Shown: positions 1 through 11,060, counted from the stretch's first letter. The stretch: DNA of 64,000 nucleotides from Muscardinus avellanarius (GCA_963383645.1 OY726578.1:20017092-20081091), one strand, 5' to 3'. Program-made: numbers and translations. Notes: generated by a model from the sequence alone, not told the origin.

Positions 1-1900
1 ATCAGTATCAGCAGCATCATCGCCATCAGTATCAGCATCAGCATCATCAGTATTAGCATCATCAGCATCAGCATCAGCAGCATCATCACCATCATTATCA
101 ACATCATCATCACCATCAGTATCAGCATCACCATCAGTATCAGCAGCAGCATCACCATCAGTATTAGCAGCAGCAGCAGCAGCAGCAGCAGCACCATCAC
201 CATCAGTATCAGCAACAGCATCACCATCAGTATCAGCAGCAGCATCACCATCAGTATCAGCAGCATCATCACCATCAGTATCAGCAGCATCATCACCATC
301 AGTATCAGCATCATCATCACCATCAGTATCAATATCAGCATCACCATCAGTATCAACATCATCATCACCATCAGTATCAGCATCACCATCAGTATCAGCA
401 TCACCATCATCAGTATCAGCATCATCGCCATCAGTATCAGCATCCGCATCATCAGCATCAGCAGCATCATCACCATCAGTATCAACATCATCATCACCAT
501 CAGTATCAGCATCACCATCAGTATCAGCAGCAGCATCACCATCAGTATTAGCAGCAGCAACAGCAGCAGCAGCATCATCGCCATCAGTATCAGCATCCGC
601 ATCATCAGTATTAGCATCATCAGCATCAGCATCAGCAGCATCATCAGTATCAACATCATCATCACCATCAGTATCAGCATCACCATCAGTATCAGCAGCA
701 GCATCACCATCAGTATTAGCAGCAGCAACAGCAGCAGCAGCACCATCACCATCAGTATCAGCAGCAGCATCACCATCAGTATCAGCAGCAGCATCACCAT
801 CAGTATCAGCAGCATCATCACCATCAGTATCAGCAGTATCATCACCATCAGTATCAGCATCATCATCACCATCAGTATCAATAGCAGCATCACCATCAGT
901 ATCAACATCATCATCACCATCAGTATCAGCATCACCATCAGTATCAGCATCACCATCATCAGTATCAGCATCATCGCCATCAGTATCAGCATCCGCATCA
1001 TCAGTATTAGCATCATCAGCATCAGCAGCATCATCACCATCAGTATCAGCAGCAGCATCACCATCAGTGTCAGCAGCATCATCACCATCAGTGTCAACAT
1101 CATCATCACCATCAGTATCAGCAGCAGCATCACCATCAGTATCAATAGCAGCATCACCATCAGTATTAGAATCATCACCATCAGTATCAGCATCAGCATC
1201 AACATCAGTATCAGTATCATCATCACCATCAGTATCAACATCAGCATCATCAGTATCGGCATCATCAGCATCATCATCACCATCAGTATCAGCAGCAGCA
1301 TCACCATCGGCATCATCAGTATCATCACCATCAGTATCAGCATCATCATCACGATCAGTATCAGCATCAGCATCAACATCGGCATCATCAGTATTATCAC
1401 CATCAATGCCACCATCATCACCATAAATATCACCATCAGCATCAGTATCACCATCTCCATCATCATCAGTATCATCACAATCAATACCATCATTACCACC
1501 ATCACCACCATCAGCATCAGCATTGCTATTGACATCAGCAGCAGCAACATCATTATAAGTTATCACCAGCATCACCAGCATCAGCTTCACCATCACCATC
1601 GGCATCATCATCATCCCCACAATCATTACTATTAGCAGCAGCAGCATCACCATCACAACCATCATCCCCATCGGTAGCAGCAGCGGCCCAGTCAGCCACA
1701 ACATCACCATCATCCTTATCTCCATCACCATAATTATCACCGCTGCCATCACCACCATCATCACTATTAGCAGCAGCAGCAGCACCGCCATCATCATCAA
1801 ACACCACTGGATTTCCATCATGATTATCACACCATAACCATCAGCACCATCATCATCACCACCATCAACAGATCACCACCACCACCATTATTACCACCAC
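1..1900. repeat. giant trinucleotide array (ATC/AGT/AGC/ACC units)
   Basis: The tract is built almost only from ATC, AGT, AGC and ACC triplets, with recurring blocks such as ATCACCATCAGTATCAGC and runs of AGC. It starts before the window. From 1 to about 1560 every variant is a multiple of three, so phase never changes. After that the array degrades into ATC/ACC-rich sequence to about 1900. Frames read as Ser/Val/Ala/Pro on one strand and Asp/Gly/Ala/Thr on the other. There is no initiating ATG, splice context or unique protein sequence, so I call it a repeat, not a gene. Confidence 0.95.
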
Positions 1901-2234
1901 CACGAGCAGCAGCCTCAGCATCACTGTCACCACCATCGAACACCAACATTATTTCCATTATAAACATTACCGCCTTCGCCATCAGCACTCATCAATATTA
2001 AGTGCCACCTCAGCTGAGGATCAGAGCCCAGATCCAAATATTTGCTATTATAACTGAGTAGCCTCGCTGACTGAGAACCCCTTTTGAACTTAGTGTAATA
2101 CCTGAGAGAAACTTGGCCACGAAACCCCATTTCCACTCATTTCTTAATTCAGCCATCACTCACTGAGCCTTCTAGGAGGTGCCAGGCTCCCGGGACCCGG
2201 CCTTGAGTAGGCAGGGACGTAATCCTCGCCCTTG

Positions 2235-2345
2235 TGCAGCTCCCAGGCTAGGGGGGAGCCTGGGAGTAAACAATTAAGTCAACAAATCAATGTTCTAATT
2301 ACAGGTTGCAGTGTTATTTAATTAGAAAGGGTGATTAATGGCTCC
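2235..2345. promoter_or_regulatory. AT-rich unique island, candidate conserved noncoding element
   Basis: A sharp AT-rich island follows GC-rich DNA and holds several homeodomain-type cores: AACAATTAAG, TCTAATTACAGG, TTTAATTAGAAA and GATTAATGG. It matches no repeat family I know. Motif density suggests an enhancer, but conservation cannot be tested here. Confidence 0.35.
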
Positions 2346-2655
2346 TGGACTGGGAGGGACTTTTCAGAATGCGCAGTGCCTCGGAGGTGACAGGCACACG
2401 GAGTCCTTAAATCAACAAAACACTGGCACGCAGTCAAAGAGCCTCTCTTGGGGGCAGGGGAGAGGCGCCTATCAGAACCTGCTGCACCTGGCTTTGCCTT
2501 CAGCATCCTGCACACCTGCAGTGCAAGTTAGGAGAGCCCCGTTGCCCAGCTCCAGCCCCGATGGGGGGAGAGAGGAGCCAGAGAAGACAGTGAGCATCCT
2601 TGGTGGCCCGGGGGATGCTACGTTAAGTAATGTTTATCAAGAAGCATTAACTTTC

Positions 2656-2862
2656 TGGAGGTGGTGGTGCACACTTGTAATCCTAGCGTCTGGGAGGCTG
2701 AGACAGGAGGATCGTGGTTTGCAGACAGCCTCAGCTACTTAGTGAGGCCCTCCGCAACTCAGTGAGACCCTGTTTCAAAATAAGGAATAAAAAATAGGGC
2801 TGGGGGTGTCACTCGGAGGTGGAATGCCTCTGGGTTCCATCCCCAGTGCCGCAAAAAAGAAA
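2656..2862 (+). mobile_element. A-type dimeric SINE (B1-like + ID-like)
   Basis: The left half runs from GGTGGTGGTGCACACTTGTA through the CTGAGACAGGAGGATCG block. The linker CAAAATAAGGAATAAAAA follows, then the ID half GGGCTGGGGGTGTCACTCGG ending CCCCAGTGCC plus an A tail. The degraded B box (GGTTTGCAGACAGCC) marks an older copy. Confidence 0.9.
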
Positions 2863-3529
2863 ACTTATTGCTGCTTCAAATAAATGGAAGACGTCAAAAC
2901 ATGTGTGGTGAGCTGGGTGTTCACTAAAAAGTCACTGCTTCTTGGAAGCCTTCTGGGATTTCTTCCTTTGGCTGAGGGCCATCAAGGATTGAGAAAGAGA
3001 TGCAGAAAAGGTTTTGGGAAACTGATTTGAGCTTGCCAGATCACTTTCTAACCTGTAATCTTCTCTGAGCCTCCCTTTACTTATCTAGAAACTTGGCCCT
3101 CCCTCTGATGAGAATGCCATCCTTAATCAAACTTTAGTCAGGCTCCTCTGGGCCCCTTGTCGGCCTGGCATCCGTGGCCTGCCAAGCCCACCCACAAGTA
3201 GCAAACACTCTTGCTCAGCCGTTGAGCTAGCGTCCCCTACTGCCTTGAGACCTGGTCTAATTCTCCTAGTAATTTTCCACCCACGGACTTGCCTGGCCTG
3301 CCTCTGCTCTAAACCCCCGGCTGTCCGGGCTGTAGCCAGGGTGGAGCTCGATTCCCTACCAAAGACACCACTCTTTTCTGTAGCAGGAGCTCCCGTAAAA
3401 TCTGTCCTGCTGTTTCACCAAGCGTCTGATGTAACTTCTGATGCCTCTCAAGATGAAAAAAAAAAAAAAAGTTTGATAAACTTGCCAAACCCAGGACTGG
3501 ATGGTCAGCTTATGTGGAGAGATGTTATA
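2863..3529. other. unique sequence, no gene recognised
   Basis: Mixed-composition DNA without recognisable exons. At about 3010-3100 there is a weak MIR-like stretch (TTCTCTGAGCCTCCCTTTAC). A 15-base A run lies near 3456. Open frames here are short and have no splice or start context. Confidence 0.5.
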
Positions 3530-3569
3530 TGAATGAATGAATGAATCAATCAATCAATCAATCAATCAA
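3530..3569. repeat. tetranucleotide microsatellite (GAAT/CAAT)n
   Basis: About four GAAT units are followed by about six CAAT units, showing a unit switch by one transversion within a single array. Confidence 0.9.
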
Positions 3570-3928
3570 GGGCTGACTCTTGGCAATCTTGCCCGAGGAG
3601 CTTGAGGGTCCACGGATGAATGAAGCCACACATCCTGGCACCCACGCGGCTCCCTCCCGTTGCAAGTGGGTGGAAGTCAACATCATCGTAAGAAACAGAG
3701 AGAGGAACGGAAGTTTCCAGCATGCTGACCACTTTGAAGGGTAGGTGCACGGCCCCCCGGCTCAGACACCACCTCCTGGGCGAGGAGGAGGCTGTGCTGA
3801 ATCCTGGGACAAAACGGGGAGCCCCCGCATAGAGGAGGAAGGCGTGTGTGAGTTCTTGGCTAGCCCGCGTGGAAGCATCAGGCTGAGAGGAAGCTGCCGT
3901 CTTTAATGGGTTCAGAATGATCAGATGA

Positions 3929-4020
3929 GTTGGGCGTGGTGACGTGGCGCCGCCTAGAATCCCAGTTCCTATTGGGAGGCTGAGACGGGAGGATCACAGG
4001 GTTGAGACCAGCGTGCGTGC

Positions 4021-4062
<42 letters not shown>

Positions 4063-4176
4063 CCCTTAGTAAGACCCTCAGCAACTTAGTGAGATACTAT
4101 TTCAAAATAAAAAATAAAAAGGGCTGGGGGGTGGCTTTGAGGTAGAATGCTTCTGGGTTCAACCCCCAGGACCAAA
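3929..4176 (+). mobile_element. A-type SINE carrying an internal (CA)n
   Basis: The left half begins TGGGCGTGGTGACG. Just after the B-box area (GGGTTGAGACCAGC) a CA tract at 4014-4061 replaces part of the left half. The sequence then resumes at CCCCTTAGTAAGACCCTCAG and ends with a normal ID half (GGTAGAATGCTTCTGGGTTC). Confidence 0.88.
4014..4061. repeat. (CA)n microsatellite inside a SINE
   Basis: Roughly 20 CA units with a GTGCGTGCACACG lead-in, embedded in the left half of the surrounding SINE rather than at its tail. Confidence 0.95.
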
Positions 4177-4177
4177 G

Positions 4178-4285
4178 TGTTTTGTTTTTTTGGTTTTTGT
4201 TTTTGATTTTTTGTCTTTTGTGGGTTTTTTTTTTTGGGGGGGGGGTTCTTTTTGTTTGTTTTGGTTTTGGTTTTGGTTTTCTTTG
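4178..4285. repeat. T/G-rich low-complexity tract with a G10 run
   Basis: TTTTGG/TTTGT-type repeats with a ten-G run at 4236-4245 lie between two oppositely oriented SINEs. The sequence is probably the expanded tail of the downstream minus-strand SINE. Confidence 0.8.
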
Positions 4286-4482
4286 TGGTACTGGGAATTG
4301 AACTCAGGGGCATTCTACCTCCAAGATACACTCCCAGCCTTATTTTTTTTTTATTTGAAAGAGGGTCTCACTAAGATGCAGAAGGCCTCACTAGGTAGCG
4401 GAGACTGGTCATGAATCTGCGATCTTCCCGTTTCAGCCTCCCAAGTACTGGGATTACAAGCATACATCGCCATGCCCAGCTA
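4286..4482 (-). mobile_element. A-type SINE, minus strand
   Basis: Reads GTGGTACTGGGAATTGAACT (ID half reversed), then TTTGAAAGAGGGTCTCACT and CCCAAGTACTGGGATTACAA (left half reversed), ending CATGCCCAGC. The left half is diverged (GAGACTGGTCATGAATC). Confidence 0.92.
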
Positions 4483-5049
4483 ACACCAAAGTTCTTTTAA
4501 AAAAGGAAAAATGACTTTGAACCTGAGAGTCCCTGAAAGCGCCCCACACTTCCCAGTACACTCCGAGAGGCGCTGATTGAACCTAAAGAAGTCCAAGGGC
4601 TTCTGAATGCGTCGGATAACCAGGTTAAGGCTGACCCACCCTGCCAGGTAGACCCGGGGCCCCGCCACACTCTACCTCCCTGTGGCAGCATATTAAAGGC
4701 TGAGGAGCCACTGGTTTCCCGGGACTCAACATGAAGAGAAGGAATACCCAGTGGGCGGGACTCAAGGTGATGGGGCCCCGGTGTGGGGTGGGAGGCCCTG
4801 GCCATAGCTCTCCTCCTGGTGCCCTAGGAAATTCCATCCATGTCCATTGCTTGGCAGGCCCAGTGTTGCTGTGAACCAGGTGCACCTGCTGGAAGAGCTC
4901 ACGGAAGGTCCAGGGTGACTTCCCCTAGGACTGGTTCTCAATTACAAATGCACTGACCCACCCCACCAAACAACGGGGCTCAAATATGAAGCTATAATTT
5001 CTACATAGACATCCATTTCACCTCCAAAACATCAGGTGTGTGTTTGTGT

Positions 5050-5443
5050 GTTACTAGAGATTAAATCCAGGGGCATTATATTTCCAGGCTACACCTCTAG
5101 TTCCCCCCTTTATTTTTCTAATTTTTTTGTGGTACTGGGGTTCCTGGAAGCCGTTCTACCTCCAGGCTACATTCCCAGACCTATTTTATATTTTATTTAG
5201 AAACAGGGTCTCTTAAGCCAGCAAGGCTGGCTTCGAACCTGTGCCATCCTCCTGTCTCCGCCTCCCAAGCGCGGGGATTACAAGCATGCGCCACCATGCC
5301 TGACTATTTTTCTAAATTTTGAAACAGGGTCTCAATTTGTTGAAGGTCTCACTAAGTTGCTGAGGCTGGCCTCAAACCTACAATCTTCCTGTCTCAGCCT
5401 CTCAAGTACTGGGATTACAGACATGTGCCACCATGCCTACCTG
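5050..5443 (-). mobile_element. A-type SINE (minus) split by a nested SINE
   Basis: The right half is at 5050-5103 (ATTAAATCCAGGGGCATTAT) and the left half at 5305-5443 (GAAACAGGGTCTC to CCACCATGCC). The halves are separated at the linker by a younger B-type SINE in the same orientation. Confidence 0.85.
5129..5304 (-). mobile_element. B-type SINE nested in an older SINE
   Basis: Diagnostic B-type features are GGTACTGGGGTTCCTGGAAG, the TCTCTTAAGCCAGC segment, and CCTCCCAAGCGCGGGGATTA. It sits in the A-rich linker of the flanking copy. Confidence 0.92.
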
Positions 5444-5658
5444 AATCATTGGGTTTGGGGGGAAAAAAAAGCCATTTGTGAGAATTTTGCTGGTCAACAT
5501 GTGAGGCCTCTCCTGTAAGGGCAGGCCTCTGTCCCAGGCCTCGGTAGGCTCAGCGAGTTCACCCGGTGCCCCGGTGTTCAAATCCCTACTTGGCTATTTT
5601 CCTTTTGGCCCATTTGCCTCTAAAACTTCAATTTTCTTTCTCCAAAAAAATATTTGGA

Positions 5659-5862
5659 ATCCGGGCATGGTGTCGCATGCTTGTAATCCCAGCATTTGGG
5701 AGGCTGAGACCAGAGGATCGCAGTTTGCGGACAGTCTCACCTACTTAGCGAGGCCCTCCACAACTTAGTAAGACCTGGTTTCAAAATAAAGAATAAAAAA
5801 TAGGGCAGGGGATGTAGCTCAGAGGTCAGATGCCCCTGGGTTCCATCTCTAGACCCACAAAA
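5659..5862 (+). mobile_element. A-type SINE
   Basis: Begins CCGGGCATGGTGTCGCATGC and ends TGGGTTCCATCTCTAGACCC plus A tail. The B-box position reads CAGTTTGCGGACAGTC, a variant shared by several other copies here (for example 50817 and 63074). Confidence 0.92.
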
Positions 5863-5950
5863 GAGTTCTCTGTATCAAGTGTACCATTTTCAGCTGATTT
5901 AACCACAGATTTCTGGATCTCGTGCTGAGTATCAGGTATTTGAAGAAAAT

Positions 5951-6002
5951 CTTTCTTCCTTCCTTCCTTCCTTCCTTTCTTTTTCCTTTCTTTTATTTCT
6001 CC
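5951..6002. repeat. (CTTC/CTTT)n polypyrimidine microsatellite
   Basis: CTTC units followed by CTTT-like units. Probably tail-derived from the adjacent minus-strand SINE. Confidence 0.9.
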
Positions 6003-6042
6003 TTGTTTGCTCACTGATTGGCTGGCTGGCTTTTGTCTTAAT

Positions 6043-6228
6043 TTGGTACTGAGGATTGACCTACAGGGGCATTCTATTCCTGAGGTACACCCTCAGCCCA
6101 ATTTCATTTTATTTTTTTGTTTAGGAACAGAGTCTCACTATATTGCTGGGGCTGACCTTGAACCTGCGATCCCCCTGTCTCAGCCTCCCAAGTACTAGGA
6201 TTACAGGTGTGCACGACCACGCACGGCA
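6043..6228 (-). mobile_element. A-type SINE, minus strand
   Basis: Starts TTGGTACTGAGGATTGACCT, has TAGGAACAGAGTCTCACTAT in the middle, and ends ACGACCACGCACGGC. Confidence 0.9.
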
Positions 6229-6389
6229 AAGACTGCATTGTGTAGAGGAGGTGAAGTCAGGCTGTGGTGGGGTATCAGTGTCCCTGGATCCCAAGGCCCT
6301 GGCCCCAGGCAATGGAATGCTGTCTTTTCTTACCAGTTTCTCAAGTTTAAGCTGGTCTGAACTTTCTTCCCAGAAAAGGAGGAAAGGGT

Positions 6390-6393
<4 letters not shown>

Positions 6394-6436
<43 letters not shown>
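6394..6436. repeat. (GA)n microsatellite
   Basis: About 21 GA units, a pure polypurine tract. Confidence 0.97.
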
Positions 6437-6439
<3 letters not shown>

Positions 6440-6599
6440 AAAGCAGATAAACATAGAGGTTGAGAGAGGAAAAAAAATCACCTCTGTGAGCTCTAGATTT
6501 ACTGAACTCCCTCCAAACCCAGCATCATAGCTACAGAGAAAAACAAAACAAAATAAAACAAAACAAAATATGCATTGCTTGGCTGCCAGAAGAGACAGG

Positions 6600-7060
6600 C
6601 AGCTGCTAAATTAAGGAGGTATTACCCGGGATGGCGGAAATGATTACGGCATTTAGCATCAGAGAGAAAGCAAATACTCTTCCCACATAAAAAAATACTA
6701 AAGCTAATTTAATTGGGAAAGAGGTGGCAGGGAGGGGCCGGGAGGGGCCAGGCAGGCCCCTGAGAGGGCAAGGGAAGGCTGGGCAGGAGGCAGACTTAGC
6801 CAAATCAAGCCTCGGAGGAGGGAGGGCTGGGCTCCCCGCTGGGCCTGGACAAACAAGTCCTTGTCAGCTTTGGCTTTCCGAAGGTGAGAGAGAGATGGGC
6901 AAACAGCTCTCCCCCAGCTGGCAGCCCTGGAGAGAGGGATCGATAGGCCAATATCACCGAGCTAATTCAATCAGATCTCAGAGGGGCCGGCTCCTTTATA
7001 GCCCAGGACCAGCAGAAGATTGGCATGCGGGCTGGGTCGCTCTCAAAGACCTGGCCCGGT
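6600..7060. promoter_or_regulatory. unique island with AT-rich motifs, candidate regulatory DNA
   Basis: Two AT-rich patches, near 6605-6722 (GCTGCTAAATTAAGG, ATGATTACGGC, AGCTAATTTAATTGG) and 6940-7010 (GATCGATAGGCCAATATCAC, GAGCTAATTCAATC, CTTTATAGC), lie in otherwise GC-rich unique DNA. No repeat match. Open frames here lack exon features. An enhancer is the favoured guess. Confidence 0.35.
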
Positions 7061-7171
7061 CTCTGGCCCCTGCTTCCATAGCTGAGGTTTTTCTGCCTTC
7101 CCGTGTTCTCCCTCCCACCACCCAAGGAAGACCATCACACTGTTTGGAAACCCCAATGATAATAAAAATAA

Positions 7172-7352
7172 AGCCGGGCGTGGTGGCGCACGCTTGTAAT
7201 CACCGGGCTTGGGAGGCGGAGACAGGAGGATCGCGCGGGTTTGAAGCCAGCCGCGCTGGCTTAAGAGACCCTGTTTCCAAATAAAAATGTAAAATAGGTC
7301 TGGGAGTGTAGCCTGGAGGTAGAAGGGTTTCCAGGAACCCCAGTACCACCAA
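7172..7352 (+). mobile_element. B-type SINE
   Basis: Near-consensus from GCCGGGCGTGGTGGCGCACG to GGGTTTCCAGGAACCCCAGT. Three CpGs in GATCGCGCGGGTTTG are intact, suggesting youth. Confidence 0.95.
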
Positions 7353-7354
7353 AA

Positions 7355-7397
<43 letters not shown>

Positions 7398-7399
7398 AT
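7353..7399. repeat. (AAAT)n SINE-tail microsatellite
   Basis: About 11 AAAT units directly continue the tail of the preceding SINE. Confidence 0.97.
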
Positions 7400-9520
7400 T
7401 CGGTAGTCTCAGGCTGAGAAGCTCTGAGCACCTGACTTCAAGCTCAGCACCCTCTTCCTTCATTTCGTCCTTGAGAAAACGCCCTGTCACGGGCGCACTG
7501 ATGACCACCACGTTCCAGATGAAGATGCCGAGGGTCAGGGTGGTAAGGGGACGGCGCAAGCGTCCCGCAGCTGGTGATGTGCGAGTCGGAATATGAATCC
7601 AGGCTTCCGGGAATCCCGGTCTGTTCGTCTTGACCGCTGGTCCTGAGACGGTCCGGCCAAATTGGACTTCTATCAGCTTTAACCCACCAGGGCCGCGATG
7701 ACAGGGATTCGTTCATCCCACACCGATGGAGAGCTTGAAGCCCGGCACAGAGTGGAAAATGGGAGACATGGTTGCTGCTCTCACACCAGAGGGGAAAAGA
7801 CAGGAGAGTCAGGTGAGCAAGCAGCCAGACAGAAAACACGACAGGTACCTCGTGGGCAAAAGAGAACAGAGACGGAGAGTCAGGGAGGGCTTCCCAGAAG
7901 AGGGGCCCAGAGGGTGAGGAGCAGCCAGCCTGGGAGAGGTGGAGGGAGTGTTTGCAAAAGCCCTAAGTGGGGGAATAAGCCCAACGTTTAGGGGAGCAGG
8001 AAGGAACCCTGGAGCAGAGAGAGGCAGGAGCCGGTGGGGCAAAGTCATGCGGGAGCCAGAGGGTGAGTTTCAGACGGGGCAAACGGTTTCTCAGAATTAT
8101 AATGCAGATGTGTGAGGACCTTGCCAGCCCAGAGACCACGCCCCTGGCCATACAGCCCTGGCCGGCTGGCAGAGGGCGGCACCCTGGGGACAGGCGCCAC
8201 GTCTCTCGGATCGGCCATTATATCCCCAGTTCTCAGTCCTGGGTCTGGCACATGTGAAGCACCCACTGGATGTTTGTTGAACGAATGCACAACACTACAA
8301 GGAGAACTAGATAAGAACTTGGCATCTATGGAGCGCCTATGGTGTTCAAGGCACCCTGAGTACCTCAGTGAGCCCAGCAGGCCTTGGGGGCGCCTCTGTC
8401 TCTGTAGGATTCTCAGCTGTACCGACCCTCCCACTCCAACCCGGTCAGCCCCTTCCCCGACTCTCCCACGAGCACCATTCCTCTCCTGCTCTTGCCTGGA
8501 TCATCCCCTACCCAGATCATAGCCCATCTTTTTGGCTGCTCAAATGAATTCCTTAGATAGTACCAAGGATGGTTCGTCTGTGGCTTCTGTACCACCGCTT
8601 CCTATCCCGTGGCCACAGCAGACATGACTAATCCATCACCGATGTTTCTTTTGCTGCGACCAGAGGTGCCACTGGAAAGCTTTCCCGTATGCAGCACTCA
8701 AGTGGCCATGGCCAAGAAAAGCAAAATTTGCGAGTAAGACGGAACCTATCTGCCGCTTCTCAATGCCACAGACCACAAGGGATGTTTCCAGCTGGGCCCT
8801 GGAGATCTGCTGTGCACCAGATACATAGGACGAGTTCAGGATCCCGCGGTCCCACGTACGGGTTGAGCACCTCGAGTAAGAGTCGCTGCGGCCCGTCTCA
8901 CTGTCCTCCTCTCTCAGATGGAGGATGGCTCGCATCTTACAAGAGGGAACCTTTCCAGATACCACTGCTTTTTATACCTGCTGTGGAAGGAAAACCAGAC
9001 AGCGCCTTGGTATAATCGTGTCTAAACATGAAGTCACCAGGCTCTGCGTAAGGAGACTGGAGGATTAGTTCTAGGCGCGCAAGAATTAAATACACCGAGT
9101 TAGGATATTTTTTTAGGCTGTCCAAGACTACGTTTGCTTTACCCTGGTTCCTAAGTTTACTACTCTTTAGACAGTTACCCTATTTACCCCTTCTGAGGGA
9201 GAGCAGCGTCCAGTGTTATTCTCTCCCCCTCTCCCTTCATAATGTCTAAGCGCCTGGGGGTTCTTTAATAAGTGTGGACTGCTTCGATTGCTTGGGCACA
9301 AATAAAGTAGATAAGGCAACTCCATAGCTTGATGTTCCCAAACTCACCAGAAATGGAACCCCTTGAGGGTGCCCTGCGGCACCCCGGAGGGACTGCCCCC
9401 CAAAGCCTTCTGTCTCGAGTGAGTGTGGAGCATCAGACTGTATTTTAAGACCTGCCCTTGTCTCATTCCCAGCCATGTCCCCACTACCCAGCCTTCAGCC
9501 AGAGGTGCCGCACACTCGTT
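7400..9520. other. 2.1 kb unique GC-rich sequence, no gene recognised
   Basis: Several overlapping frames of 60-136 codons on both strands are mutually exclusive and repeat-free, but none has a convincing start, splice pattern or recognisable family. An L2-like 3' end is marked separately at 8200-8292. I see nothing else identifiable. Confidence 0.5.
8200..8292 (+). mobile_element. L2 3' end remnant
   Basis: CCCCAGTTCTCAGTCCTGGG..CTGGCAC..GTTTGTTGAACGAATGC follows the order of the L2 3' terminus (CCCAGCGCCT..GCCTGGCACA..TTGTTGAATGAATG). Confidence 0.7.
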
Positions 9521-9741
9521 TAAAATGTGTGGGAGAGCCGGGCGTGGTGGCGCGCGCTTGTCATCCCCGCGCTTGGGAGGCGGAGACAGGAGGATTGTGC
9601 AGGTTCGAAGCCAGCCGCGCTGGCTTAAGAGACCCTGTTTCCAAATAAAAATATAAAATAGGTCTGGGAGTGTAGCCCGGAGGTAGACGGGTTTCCAGGA
9701 ACCCCAGTACCACCAAAAAATACATAAAATAAAATGTGTGG
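9521..9741 (+). mobile_element. B-type SINE with perfect 12-bp TSD
   Basis: SINE body 9536-9729. The flanking duplication TAAAATGTGTGG is perfect at 9521-9532 and 9730-9741. The right half reads GAGGTAGACGGGTTTCCAGG. Intact TSD and high CpG content indicate recent retroposition. Confidence 0.96.
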
Positions 9742-9844
9742 AGGAGACAGGGCGGCAGACGCAGACACCTTGAGCGCCCCACAGCAGGCATCCTGCGTTT
9801 CAAAGCTAGCCATGCCCGCCCTGCTCTCGCTGGCTCTCTGGCTC

Positions 9845-9995
9845 GGACACAATTATGTTGTAAGAGCAATTAGCAACCTTTTAAGCCTGATTGCCAACTC
9901 CCCCATTAATCACTTTGCAATTATAAACCCCAAGTCTTCAAAACAACTGGTCCCAGACGACCACTCAAGAGAGATCTGCTAATAACCTTCCTTAG
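9845..9995. promoter_or_regulatory. AT-rich unique island, candidate conserved noncoding element
   Basis: Unique AT-rich DNA with CACAATTATG, GCAATTAGCAACC, CCATTAATCACTTTGCAATT and ATAAACCCC in about 100 bp, set between GC-rich flanks. No repeat family fits. Confidence 0.4.
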
Positions 9996-10199
9996 TCTGG
10001 AAATGTCTGCCCCTTGGGCGAAGTCTCGGGGTCACCGAGGGACGGACAGGCCACAGATACAAGCATTGCCGGACGCAGGAATGGGGACCCCAGAGGAGGG
10101 GGTGAAGAGTCGCCCTTCATGGGGGCCGAGGATGCCTCGGAAGGCGGCCTCCTCTTCCCCCGCCCCCGACAGCTCCTGCCCCATCACCGCAGCCAGCCT

Positions 10200-10900
10200 G
10201 GGCCATATATCTCCTCGTGTTTCCACAGAGCCGCTGTAATTCCACATTATGAACACACTCTCTCTAATTACTGCAGCTAATTAGCTCCTCGCATCCACCC
10301 CAGACGAGGCTTGGGACGCAGCAGCCCACAAGTCTTTGGACGTGGCTGGCTGCCTCCGGCCGCTGGCCGCCATTTGCCACCGCAAGGACACCCTGCGAGC
10401 TGACCCCCGTGTTTCCGGGAGGATGAAGGATGGGGGGGCCCGCGCGGTCAATGCGAGCCCCCGCTCCCCGCGGGCCACCTGCTGCGGGCGCCAGACAATT
10501 CAGACCTGAGTGCGGCGGCTAATTAAATCAATATAAGATAATGAACGGCAATTAGAGGTCCGGCTAGGCACATCTTCTCTTGTAAATACTGTTTCTCTCC
10601 CAACGGGGAGCTCTTTTTTTAATAATCTGTTTGTGTTTCATTTCCAGGAGCTGTAATTCCCCCAAGAAGCACTTGGGGAAAGCTATTTGTTTGCCTGTGT
10701 AATCGTCAAAGCATTCCGTGAGACTGGCTTGTTTTGTTTGTGGAGAGCCTGCTTCTGCCGGGAAACCGTGTGTGTCCCTCTCATTTGCGTTTTGAAAATT
10801 TCTCTTTTCTGCCTAAACTTCCTGATGTTGGCCCAGTCCTGGGAAGTTGCTTTTTCAGGGAATGAACGAGCTGTGAGCTCCATCCCTCCCCACCCACACC
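10200..10900. promoter_or_regulatory. 0.7 kb unique block with homeodomain-type motif clusters
   Basis: Three AT-rich patches separated by CpG-rich DNA: TCTCTAATTACTGCAGCTAA followed by TTAGC (10260-10285); GGCTAATTAAATCAATATAA..GCAATTAGAGG (10518-10557); and TTTAATAATCTG to GGAGCTGTAATTCCCCC (10615-10665). The first and third share AGAGCCGCTGTAATTCC / AGGAGCTGTAATTCC wording. The downstream stretch to 10900 is unique with no frame worth calling. The layout resembles a developmental enhancer; conservation is untested. Confidence 0.45.
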
Positions 10901-10984
10901 AGCTCCCTCTAGCTTTGGGGGGAGAGATGGACCAAACGGGTGAAAAAAATCCTTAAGAACTCACAGAAAGATTGGCGGAAGGCT

Positions 10985-11060
10985 GAGGTTGTCCATTCCA
11001 CAGACGGGAAAACTGAGGTCCGTAGCAGCCCTTGGTGACCAGCAAGGTCACCATCCTCCT
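10985..11060 (-). mobile_element. MIR fragment, minus strand (weak)
   Basis: TCCACAGACGGGAAAACTGAGG matches the reverse of the MIR core (CTCAGTTT-C-TCATCTGTAAA). Short and diverged. Confidence 0.45.

Noticed and set aside
1067..1426. 119-codon Ser/Val/Ala/Pro reading frame
   Set aside because: It lies wholly in the trinucleotide array, has only a GTG at its left edge rather than an ATG, and consists of repeat units with no unique sequence.
1553..1807. Asp/Gly/Ala-rich minus-strand frame, superficially like a calcium-binding or dentin-type acidic repeat
   Set aside because: It is the reverse reading of ATC/ACC/AGC triplets in the decaying end of the array; no signal peptide or exon context, and the unit differs from known acidic repeat proteins.
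4178..4285. Interstitial telomere-like sequence in the T/G-rich tract
   Set aside because: Units are TTTTGG/TTTGT-like and irregular, not TTAGGG; best explained as an expanded SINE tail.
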